A stretch of DNA of 64,000 bases from Pirellulales bacterium (GTDB taxonomy: Bacteria > Planctomycetota > Planctomycetia > Pirellulales > JACPPG01). The notes under the pieces were generated by a model. It did not search any database. It was not told the origin of the DNA and worked only from the letters and a program-made list of their open reading frames with translations. A program made the position numbers and the translations under genes. The stretch covers positions 62,001 through 126,000 of the forward strand of contig DASYDW010000017.1 of the NCBI GenBank assembly GCA_036499395.1. The letters are read 5' to 3'. Below, one piece after another: positions 28,993 to 36,320 of the stretch (position 1 is the stretch's first letter; each line of letters begins with the position of its first letter).

Positions 28993-30675
28993 CTACGGCC
29001 GCTTCTCGAGTCGGATTCCGCGGACGCGCCATAGATCGACCGTTGCGGCATGCACCCGACCGTTGTCATCCCGTAAGAACTGAATAATGCGATTGTCGTC
29101 GTTGCTGCGCTCGTGCGGTACGAAGCGGTCAGTCGTCGTTGGGTCCAAGCGTTCCCAGCGACGATTATTCACCTGTAAGTGAAGGCTTTCCTCGCGAACT
29201 ACGAAGCGGTAGGCAGCGAGCAACTCCGCATTGAAGTAGGTGCCGGCATACTCCCCTAGCTTCTCCTCATTAACCGGAGAGAGTGTTATCGGGCGGCACT
29301 CGGATTTCCAACCATCGCCGTCCGAGATCGTCAGCAAAAACGGTCCGTCCGACGCGGTGCGTCGAAACTGCAACGTGTCGCCGCTCTTATCGTGAGCGCG
29401 AAACAGCGTGGCGCTCAACGGCTCGAGCGGGATGCGATGGTGTACGTAATCGTGGTAGATCAAAGTGCCCTCGGAAATCTCGATCGTACATACCCGTCGG
29501 TCCGCGAGTTCGTAGGCACCGACCTTGTCTTGCAACTGTTCAACCGGAACTGACACGACCGGCCCCTCTCCGATCGAAGGCGGCGTCGATGCCGGCTCGG
29601 TGAAGTCCGACGTTAAAAGCCGATCGGCAATCCGCTTGGCATGAACGAACGGGTTGAGATCCGAGTTGCTGAGGCAAATCACCGAAAATCGCTGGTTCGG
29701 ATAGCGCACGACGGCAGCCTGGACGCCTGGCATGCCGCCGGTGAACTGAATCCGCGTGAGCCCGCGATAGCCGCCCGTCGGTTCCATGTCGAGCACGTTG
29801 CGATTATCGAGCAACGTCCCTGTCGCGAAGAACTGATCGAGAAGCGGCCCGCGAGTCAGCCGGTTTAAGTCGAAGTTCGCCAGCCAGCGGATCTGGTCGT
29901 CGATACATGACTTCAATCCACAGCCCCCAACGACACGGGCGTTGAACGTCCACCGACGGTATCCGCCGCCGCGCCGCTTGTCATAGCCCACGACACGGTT
30001 AGCAACGGGGAATGTGGGGTCATCTTCAAAAAATGTCCGAGTCATCTTCAACGGCTCGAACAGATTCTCACGGGTGAACTCGGCAAGACTTTGGCCGCTA
30101 ACCCGTTCGATGATCAGGCCCAGTAGCACGTAGTCGGAACTGCTGTATGCGAATCGCGATCCAGGCGCCGTTGCCGCCTTCCACCGCGTCAATAGTGCCA
30201 ATATGTCTGCACGCGTATAGGCGTCTTCCAGGTTCCAGCCGGCAAGTTGCATGGCAAACCAATAGTCAGGCAGACCACTTTCGCATCGCACCAGGTGCCG
30301 AATGAGGATGGGGGGATTGCGAGGATGCATCTCCGGAACGTACTTGCAGATGTCGTCATCCGGTCCGATTTTGCCCTGATCCAACAGAATGGCTAGGGCT
30401 GCACAAACGAATGACTTCGCGATCGACCCCATCTCGAAGATGGATGTCGTGGTGATCGGCGCACGGTCGTCGAGATTCGCCGAACCGAAGCCGCGAGCGG
30501 CGATAATGTTGCCGTCTCGAATGATCGCCACGGCGCCGCCAGGCACGTCGAGACTGGCCCAAGCGTGGAATTGCTCAGCGGTTTCGTTGTCGACGGCACC
30601 ATCGTCGGCCCAAGCGTAGTGAGCGGCAACGACGACTGCGACAAAGAACAGCAGCCCTTGGAAACGCGGTTTCAT
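28993..30675 (-). CDS. Exported serine hydrolase, class C beta-lactamase/PBP4* fold
   Basis: 560 residues with signal peptide (FFVAVVVAAHYAWA). The beta-lactamase domain (about 25-370) has the SxxK nucleophile as SIAKSF, YSSSDY as the YxN-type motif, and LIRHLVRCESGLPDYW. The C-terminal 150 residues form a lipocalin-like strand-rich domain often attached to these esterases. It is more likely an esterase, D-aminopeptidase or amide hydrolase than a true beta-lactamase. It is the last chromosomal-looking gene before the tRNA-Pro fragment at 30.9 kb. Confidence 0.85.
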   Translation of the reverse strand: MKPRFQGLLFFVAVVVAAHYAWADDGAVDNETAEQFHAWASLDVPGGAVAIIRDGNIIAARGFGSANLDDRAPITTTSIFEMGSIAKSFVCAALAILLDQGKIGPDDDICKYVPEMHPRNPPILIRHLVRCESGLPDYWFAMQLAGWNLEDAYTRADILALLTRWKAATAPGSRFAYSSSDYVLLGLIIERVSGQSLAEFTRENLFEPLKMTRTFFEDDPTFPVANRVVGYDKRRGGGYRRWTFNARVVGGCGLKSCIDDQIRWLANFDLNRLTRGPLLDQFFATGTLLDNRNVLDMEPTGGYRGLTRIQFTGGMPGVQAAVVRYPNQRFSVICLSNSDLNPFVHAKRIADRLLTSDFTEPASTPPSIGEGPVVSVPVEQLQDKVGAYELADRRVCTIEISEGTLIYHDYVHHRIPLEPLSATLFRAHDKSGDTLQFRRTASDGPFLLTISDGDGWKSECRPITLSPVNEEKLGEYAGTYFNAELLAAYRFVVREESLHLQVNNRRWERLDPTTTDRFVPHERSNDDNRIIQFLRDDNGRVHAATVDLWRVRGIRLEKRP

Positions 30676-30901
30676 GAAGCCAGCGTAACAAAGTCAAAAG
30701 ACGTTTGCTTCGGGCCGAATGCGTTCCGAGCAACCTCGCGCTGCCTGGTGATAGGTCGAGGCCGGATTCAAATCACGACCGAGCAAAAGTCGACTGGCCA
30801 GTTGAACTGGAATTATCGACTGAGGAATCTCGCGCAACGCCTTTGAGCCAAACGAGAAACGGCTCTCACGTGAAAATGCATTGAGCCGACATGAACCAAA
30901 A

Positions 30902-30944
30902 TCGGGGCGACAGGATTTGAACCTGCGACCTCTTGACCCCCAGT
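30902..30944 (-). tRNA. 3' half of tRNA-Pro (anticodon GGG), attachment-site remnant
   Basis: On the minus strand, 43 nt run from the anticodon loop (CTGGGGG) through the 3' anticodon stem, variable loop, T-arm with GGTTCAAATCC, and the acceptor strand CGCCCCG plus discriminator. The 5' half of a tRNA is absent: the sequence before the loop cannot pair with TCAAG. This is a typical attL/attR leftover from a tyrosine integrase that crosses over in the anticodon loop. In this orientation the integrated element would lie at higher coordinates. It is not a functional tRNA. Confidence 0.8.
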
Positions 30945-30946
30945 TT

Positions 30947-30968
30947 GACTTTACGATTTTCGTAAGTC
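30947..30968. repeat. Inverted repeat next to the tRNA fragment
   Basis: GACTTTACGA and TCGTAAGTC flank two bases and pair over nine bases with one bulged T. It lies 3 bp inside the element side of the tRNA-Pro fragment. It could be an integrase core or arm site, or a transcription terminator remnant. Confidence 0.5.
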
Positions 30969-31217
30969 GGTAAACGGTGGTCTCCCAAACACTTGTGGCC
31001 ATCATAATCTCGCGATTTGGTGGCGTAAATGGCGTGTTTGGCAACGATGCCGTGATTTTAGCGTGCATTTTCACGCTCGCAGCGCGACCTCTTAACTCTG
31101 GTCGAGACCCACCCATGAAGACAACCATCGGGTTCGTCATCGTCCTCTTCCTCGTGACACCGATCGCTTCGCCTACAGCGTCCTGGAGCCGCTGTCCGTC
31201 ACGCTCGGGGGTGGCCG

Positions 31218-31331
31218 ATGACCACATATCATGAACTCGTAGAGGCTCTGCGGTGGATGTTGATCCGGCAAGAGCCGGGGACCGATCTGGACGCCGTTCG
31301 CCAGATGCTGAAGACGCTGTTGGTTGAATGA
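31218..31331 (+). CDS. Possible small protein (37 aa)
   Basis: A 37-residue frame, MTTYHELVEALRWMLIRQ followed by EPGTDLDAVRQMLKTLLVE, amphipathic and helical in composition. A G-rich run (GGGGGTGG) precedes the ATG by a few bases. No family recognised. It sits alone between the tRNA-Pro fragment and the coiled-coil exported protein, in the accessory region. It may be a remnant of a longer gene. Confidence 0.3.
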   Translation: MTTYHELVEALRWMLIRQEPGTDLDAVRQMLKTLLVE

Positions 31332-31354
31332 AGTGTCCGGCGTGAACAACGCCA

Positions 31355-32173
31355 TCAGGGAAAGTCAAATGCGACTGCGGCGGGCTCGGCCTTGAGTTCA
31401 ATCTGACCTGTAGTGGGCGACAGCAAGACGCCACGGGGCAGGTACACGTATCCCGTTTTGCCTTCTCTGGCGATGGATAAGGTCTCGTCGTCTGGTGGCA
31501 CAATCTGCATGACGCCATTGTCACTAATCGACACGTGGCCTCCCCCATCGATCCTGAAGCCAGGGAATTCGACTACAATTCGCCCACGTTTATCAGTCCG
31601 GATTCTTAGGTTCTTACCGTTGAAGTTGGAGGATAGGTGGGTATTGTCCTCTTTTACTTCGCTGACGCTGGAATCGGTTGCCGGACGATTGGCATTGCTT
31701 GTCTGCTCTTCAGACACCGCCTTGTCAGCCACAGCTTTTGCGCGCGCAATTTGCGCTTGCAGCAGAAAGTCCTGCGCCCGCAAAACCTCGATTGCAGTGC
31801 CTTTAGCGCTCGTCCGTCTTTGCTCACTCTGCTCTACTATAAGACGTGCATTCTCGATTGCCTGATCGCACACCTTGATACGATCCTGCTTAGTTTCAGC
31901 GTATTCGAGGCGCGCGGCGAGTAGTTCGCGTTGTGCTGTCAGGACTTCCACATACTCAGTACGTCCATTTTCAAAGTGCTTTTTCACGAATGTGCAAACT
32001 TGTTCCAAAAGCGCTAACCGCTTCTGTTCGAGTTCTTTTACGGTGGCCTGTGGTGCTTCTGCGCGGGGTTCTGGTGGCGCTTTCGTCTCAGCTACCTGCT
32101 GACTAGACGACACTTGCCACAAACAAATGCCAAGTGCCAAACAACCGACAGCGACCAGCGCATACCGCTTCAT
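31355..32173 (-). CDS. Exported coiled-coil protein, TolC-like helical segment
   Basis: 272 residues. Signal peptide (YALVAVGCLALGICLW), then two long helices: about residues 45-110, with EYVEVLTAQRELLAARLEYA, and about 115-165, with IEVLRAQDFLLQAQIARAKA. These have the alternating pattern of the outer-membrane efflux protein (TolC) hairpin. The C-terminal 90 residues are beta-rich (GRIVVEFPGFRIDGGGHVSI). Only half of a TolC is present, so it is not an efflux channel by itself. Planctomycetes have many such half-TolC proteins of unknown role. GGAGG lies 7 nt before the ATG at 32173, which decides the start over an upstream in-frame codon. Confidence 0.65.
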   Translation of the reverse strand: MKRYALVAVGCLALGICLWQVSSSQQVAETKAPPEPRAEAPQATVKELEQKRLALLEQVCTFVKKHFENGRTEYVEVLTAQRELLAARLEYAETKQDRIKVCDQAIENARLIVEQSEQRRTSAKGTAIEVLRAQDFLLQAQIARAKAVADKAVSEEQTSNANRPATDSSVSEVKEDNTHLSSNFNGKNLRIRTDKRGRIVVEFPGFRIDGGGHVSISDNGVMQIVPPDDETLSIAREGKTGYVYLPRGVLLSPTTGQIELKAEPAAVAFDFP

Positions 32174-32618
32174 GAGTGTCCCTCCAAAAAGAGAGCGTGA
32201 AGAGTCGATCGACACAGCGGAAAGTCGTCCGCACCAGGACGTTTAAGTTTATTGAGTGCCAGAGTGGCGTGTCAAATGCACCCAACAGCCGGTAAAAGTC
32301 GCCCGACGATGGTTGCCGGCGTCGGGCATCCTTGACGCCTGCGGCTGTGATCGGAGGAGCCGGATGCTGGATGCTGAAGACCCTTATGCTGGAATGACGA
32401 TCGCCGCGAACGAACTGGAACTAGCGGCGGCGGGTCTTGGGAGATTTGGCGCGTTGAGGCCATTTTGCCATTCGACATGACCGCACGGCGATTCTAGCAA
32501 CCATATTCCGACGATTCCGTAGAAATCTTGTTAGCTGCGGGCCAGGAACGCATGTAGATTTGAGCACATGCGCGGGCGATCCGTCTATTGACTCATCTAT
32601 CTACAATGGAGGGATTCC
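32174..32618. other. Divergent intergenic region
   Basis: About 445 bp between divergent genes. It holds one perfect hairpin (32301-32327) but no gene that I can support. Promoters for both neighbours are expected here. Confidence 0.5.
32301..32327. repeat. Perfect 8-bp inverted repeat (hairpin)
   Basis: GCCCGACG at 32301-32308 and CGTCGGGC at 32320-32327 are exact complements around an 11-nt loop. There is no following T-run, so it is not a classic intrinsic terminator. It could be a repeat-type palindrome or an operator. Confidence 0.5.
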
Positions 32619-33098
32619 ATGACGATATTGCGAAGGGCGTTAACTGTTGCTTTGGTTAGTATCGCAGTCTTGCATCTAGCTTTGGAGTACGCTTGCTGCC
32701 AAGAACCGAAGGACAATACGGTAGATCGTGACGAGGAAATCTATGGCAAGTACACGATCGGTCCGAAGTCTTCCACACCGCTCGACATAGCAGTTACGGA
32801 GTTCAACGACAAAGCGTCGGATCACGCCTTCAATTCCGACCAGCCTGGGCGCCAGCGGGAACTAACCGAGGGTGACACGCCCCAGTCGTTGACGGTCGAG
32901 GAGCTTCTCGCGGCGATCAAAAACCGTGACCGCACAAAGGACCCGCAGCCCGAGCGGACCAGCCAGCTTTTCGAGAGCATCCTCAATACGAAGCACCTGC
33001 CGCCCCACAGCGTACTTGGCTTCCGCGATGGCTGGGTTGCGCTAACCGAGGAGGACGGCAGAGAGCGGCGCACGTGGAATATTCACTTAAAGACATGA
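32619..33098 (+). pseudogene. N-terminal part of a frameshifted exported thioredoxin-like protein
   Basis: 159 residues: signal peptide (ALVSIAVLHLALEYACC), then a hydrophilic region with VEELLAAIKNRDRTKD and FRDGWVALTEEDGRERRTWN. A strong GGAGGG lies 5 nt before the ATG. The frame ends at 33098, but the next frame takes over within the overlap (33074-33098) with a sequence that continues the protein and ends in a thioredoxin domain. The downstream part lacks its own signal peptide and ribosome binding site. The simplest reading is one exported protein of about 460 residues split by a frameshift near 33080-33095, from mutation or sequencing error. Confidence 0.6.
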
Positions 33099-34015
33099 TG
33101 ACGGGCAAGAATCAGGGGATGCAGTTCGCCATTCGTGAGCAGGAGTTGGATCGGCGGAAGTGTCTCAAGCCGCGACCCGGATTTCGGTGGATACAAGAGC
33201 CGCAGCCGCGCGCGAAGACAGGGAATTGGGCCGGTTGGTATGACCACAACGTGAAGGTGTCATTCGACCAGAACTCTGCGCAGGCCTTTGTCGTGAACAC
33301 CAATCGTTCGGCGGAGGTGTTTTCCCTGCAAGTCGTGGCTTTTGACGAGCGAGAAGAACGCTACGAGTTGGATGGCCGTGCGGTGGGCGCCTATGGGCGA
33401 TTCATCGCTGAGAGTTTTCGCCTTGATCCCGCGCAGCTACCGCCGGACCGGGTGAAGTACGTGGGCATCGAAGGGGTAACCCGCCAGGATCAGGCCGCGG
33501 TTGCTCGGCGGCTTGCCCAGTTGGCAGAGGCAGAAGGTAATAATGTGCTGCCGCTTCCCAAGATCGACGAGCCGTTTGACTTTGTGCTCACGGCTGGCAA
33601 TCGGCGCATTGAGTCTGCGCAGCTGCGGGGTAAGGTCGTCGTGATCGACCTGTGGGCCAGTTGGTGCGCACCGTGCTTGAAGTTGATGCCGGAGATGAAG
33701 GAGTTGTACGCGCAGTGGCACGACAAGGGTCTGGAAGTGATCGGCGTCAGCTTTGACCAGGATGAGGGGCAGGCTCAGGCCGTTATCGACCGCATGCAGC
33801 TCCCCTGGCCGTCGAGCACCCTGCCAGCGGATTGTACGGCCCGCAAATTATGGGACAGCCGCGAGGGTGTCACGTACCTGCCGACCTTATTAGTCGTCGA
33901 TGCTCAAGGGATATTGCGAATGGAGTTGGTCAACGATGCGCAAAAACTTGCCAAATGCGTCGAGGGTTTGTTGTCCACGCCTTCGACGCCGGCCGTAGAT
34001 GGTCAGAAGAAGTAA
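33074..34015 (+). pseudogene. C-terminal part of the frameshifted thioredoxin-like (TlpA-type) protein
   Basis: 313 residues. The last 140 form a TlpA/ResA-type thioredoxin domain: RGKVVVIDLWASWCAPC with the CAPC redox pair, MKELYAQWHDKGLEVIGVSF, and cis-Pro loop GVTYLPTLLVVD. The first 170 residues form a region beginning near MMTGKNQGMQFAIREQEL and including ALFV-like strands, of no recognised family. By family it should reduce or isomerise disulfides in the periplasm. Without the signal sequence of the preceding frame it would be cytoplasmic, which supports a frameshift between the two. If the frameshift is real, the protein is probably not exported. Confidence 0.65.
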
Positions 34016-34137
34016 GGCCGCCGCGTTGTTCTTAGGCAAAAAGACGACAAGAGGGGCAGGAACCTGTCACGGCCGATTGGCCGCCACAAGGGCAACCTAT
34101 GTCAATCTAGCGGCGGGATTGCCAAATTCAATCAGGC

Positions 34138-34998
34138 TCACTCGCTGTGATGTTGATGCGTCTCGAATAGGAACTTCGCCAGCACGCACGCCGCGCCCGA
34201 AGCGAGTCGCGCGTGTCGTGGAGTCAAGCCTTTCGCGCGTCCATCGCGCCCGTGGCCCGTGCCGTATGAGTTCCGTAGTTCGGCAAGGCTCTGAGTGATT
34301 GCCGCAAGCTGGCCGAGTAATTTGCGAATTGTGTCCGCCGCTTTGGCTGCTTCGGGGATGCCATCCGGAACCAGTTTCAATTCTTCACGGGTTCGCTTGA
34401 CGAGTTCCATCAACTCCCATTTCTTGTCGATGACTACATTCCGGTCCGCCAAGATTGTCTTGCAAACAGTTTCGATAAGTTCCTTGGACGTACCGATTGC
34501 CAAGTCCGGATCATCTTCAATCTGATTCTCGATTCGTTCGATCTGTTGAATCAGGTTCGGGGCGTCGATCCTCGTGGCTTCTTCCTTCAGTTTTGCGGCC
34601 ACTGGCAACCCGGCAATAGGAACCAAGCGTCCATCTTGGTAGTCGAAGCCATCGCGGCGGATAATCGCTGTCAGGCTCTTGAAATAGCGCTCTTGTGCGT
34701 CGTTTAGCCAACGGCCGGGATTTGGAACTTCCAACTCGGCCAGCACTGCCGCATAGACGGCTAGGAACTTTCGCACGTCGGCCCATTTGCCGAAGTCCAA
34801 GGTCGCATAATATTGCTGTACCAGAGAACGCCGCGCGCCCGAAGTGCTCGGCACGAAACTCAGGTCACAAGCTATGTCGGCGCAATCAAATTCCTGTTCG
34901 ATTGTGCGCAGCGTTGTGTTGACGAAATACTCTTGTAGTTCGTGCCGCGCTTTTTTGCTGACTAGTTCGGCCTTGGCCGGCAGAACGACCATGTTCAT
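34138..34998 (-). CDS. Abortive infection family protein (Abi_C C-terminal domain)
   Basis: 286 residues, soluble. The C-terminal 140 residues match the abortive-infection C-terminal (Abi_C) pattern: LIQQIERIENQIEDDPDLAIGTSKELIE, a charged helix, then LAELRNSYGTGHGRD and a final HARLASGAACVLAKFLFETH. The N-terminal half is helical (KARHELQEYFVNTTLRTIEQ) and probably a sensor or regulatory part. Proteins with this domain occur in phage-defence islands and are thought to act on RNA or nucleotides; the mechanism is not established. AGGA lies 7 nt before the ATG at 34998. It sits alone in the accessory region next to a recombinase stump, as is common for defence genes. Confidence 0.75.
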   Translation of the reverse strand: MNMVVLPAKAELVSKKARHELQEYFVNTTLRTIEQEFDCADIACDLSFVPSTSGARRSLVQQYYATLDFGKWADVRKFLAVYAAVLAELEVPNPGRWLNDAQERYFKSLTAIIRRDGFDYQDGRLVPIAGLPVAAKLKEEATRIDAPNLIQQIERIENQIEDDPDLAIGTSKELIETVCKTILADRNVVIDKKWELMELVKRTREELKLVPDGIPEAAKAADTIRKLLGQLAAITQSLAELRNSYGTGHGRDGRAKGLTPRHARLASGAACVLAKFLFETHQHHSE

Positions 34999-35082
34999 CA
35001 CCTAATCCTGAATTCACAGTAGACACCCCCGGATTCTAGCAGGTTCGGTGCCTGATTCATCGTGCCGAGCTATACTTGAAGC

Positions 35083-35277
35083 ATGGCCATCGACGCTGAA
35101 AGCGCAGGAATCCTCATCGGCAACGGCTTAGACGTTCCGACTTCTCTTGCAGGGTCCGTGATTGAAGATCAACGGCCGCCAGTGCCGCTGAGCCGCAAGG
35201 ATCGAACGCTGCGAAGCTATGGCATGCTTGCTGGAATATTGGCGTTCCTTGCCTGGACAATCTGGCGAAGCCTTTAG
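35083..35277 (+). CDS. Small possible membrane protein
   Basis: 64 residues with a hydrophilic first half and one C-terminal membrane helix (SYGMLAGILAFLAWTIW), a tail-anchored layout. Only a weak ribosome binding site (GAAG) precedes the ATG. It converges with, and overlaps by 4 bp, the XRE gene on the other strand. No family recognised. Confidence 0.4.
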   Translation: MAIDAESAGILIGNGLDVPTSLAGSVIEDQRPPVPLSRKDRTLRSYGMLAGILAFLAWTIWRSL

Positions 35278-35471
35278 CGGCCTACCCTCTTCAGCCGCAA
35301 GCCGAAATAGTGGCAAAGGTCGGACGCCTTGCTCAACGACAATTCGCGTCTGCCACTCATAAAGCGCGACATTGCTGCCGTATCAATACCCGTGGCCTTG
35401 CAAATCGCGTATTTGCTTTCGCCGCTCTTTTTGACTTCCCGCCGGAGTTGGTCGGCAAGATCGACTTTCAT
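35274..35471 (-). CDS. XRE-family helix-turn-helix regulator
   Basis: 65 residues, a single Cro/C1-type HTH: DQLRREVKKSGESKYAICKA, TGIDTAAMSRFMSGRRELSL and a final stabilising helix. Its ATG overlaps the TGA of the recombinase remnant by 4 bases (ATGA), so they form one transcript. Such small HTH proteins are often found behind serine recombinases in planctomycete accessory DNA and probably control the recombinase or its host element. Confidence 0.8.
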   Translation of the reverse strand: MKVDLADQLRREVKKSGESKYAICKATGIDTAAMSRFMSGRRELSLSKASDLCHYFGLRLKRVGR

Positions 35472-35926
35472 GCTACTTGCAACCTCCGGGAATCAAGAAT
35501 CCGGTGGATAGCTGCTGCCGACCAAGCCCGGCCCTCTTTCGTCGGGGCGCCCGATGCCGTGAGTTCGTGGGCAATCTGGCGCAGGCTTCTACCGGACGCC
35601 CGTAGCTCGCGCATCCGGTCAATGGTGCCTTGTTCGGCCGAGTTTGGGACAAGCCGTTTTCCATCGGCCGCAAGATCGTATCCGTAACGGAGTCGGCCAC
35701 AGCGTTGGCCAGTCTTGATCTTGTGGCGTAGGGCTTCCCGCGTCCTTTCGCCCGTTGTTTCCCGCTCCCACTGCGCGACCGACAACAGGACGTTGAGCAC
35801 CAAGCCGCCCGCTGCCGTTCGCGTGTCGATGCTGTCCTGGACGCTGAAATGCTGCTTGCCAGCTCGTTCAAAGCGGGCTCGCTGCAACTTGATCCATCCG
35901 TGGCCAGAAGTATTCTCATTGCACAT
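35468..35926 (-). pseudogene. Serine recombinase, N-terminally truncated and fused to a USP start
   Basis: The last 125 residues match a serine site-specific recombinase: FSVQDSIDTRTAAGGLVLNV, LSVAQWERETTGERTREALR, and the recombinase domain with LRQIAHELTASGAPTKEGRAW. The catalytic N-terminus with the nucleophilic Ser is missing, so it is inactive. The DNA before residue 24 is not recombinase: in another frame from 35919 it reads MRILLATDGSSCSEPALNEL, the start of a universal stress protein. The junction is near 35855. The recombinase tail was therefore joined to the first 21 codons of a stress protein by deletion or recombination. Confidence 0.75.
35856..35919 (-). pseudogene. First 21 codons of a universal stress protein
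   Basis: MRILLATDGSSCSEPALNEL is the first beta strand and ATP-loop of the UspA fold (xxxATDGS). GAGG lies 10 nt before the ATG, so the native start signal is preserved. After about residue 21 the sequence jumps to recombinase DNA in another frame. The promoter of this lost gene may remain upstream and now drive the recombinase stump and XRE gene. Confidence 0.6.
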
Positions 35927-36320
35927 TGTCCTCGCTTTTAAGCGTCCCCCTCAGCCGAAAACTCAAGCAGGCGGGCCAGGATCGTCTCCGTAATTGTTAT
36001 GAGATCCACCATCACGTAACGTGCTTGCCAATCGCGGCTCATAAGACCCATAACTGCGCGCGAATCCTGGCGGTAAATGTGCGGTTGGGCGCGCAAGAAC
36101 GTGCGGCGTCGCGCACTTCGACGCGCCGGTGCGATTCAGAAGCCCTAGCGAGTCGACTCTTGTTCGAGTGCGAACGCCAAAACAAGGCCCGGCACGCAAA
36201 TTGCGTTCAGATGACGCCAAACGGAATGCGAATTCTGTTTTGCGATATTTTGATCGCGGCACCCCAGTGACACAGGCTCTCTGGGGCGAAAAGGGCAGCC
36301 CCTTTACGGAGTCAGTCTCT
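35927..36320. other. Divergent intergenic region
   Basis: About 390 bp. A 24-codon minus-strand frame (MVDLITITETILARLLEFSA, ending at 35939) sits just before the stress-protein start and could be a remnant or small leader; support is weak. A plus-strand frame in phase with the redoxin gene has no protein-like features. Confidence 0.4.

Noticed and set aside
30694-31548. Minus-strand frame containing RGRRFKSCRPDF
   Set aside because: That peptide is the well-known false translation of a tRNA T-arm; the region is the tRNA-Pro fragment and flanks.
36129-36320. 64-codon N-terminal extension of the redoxin mosaic gene
   Set aside because: It would place the signal peptide in the middle of the protein, and GGAG fits the ATG at 36321.
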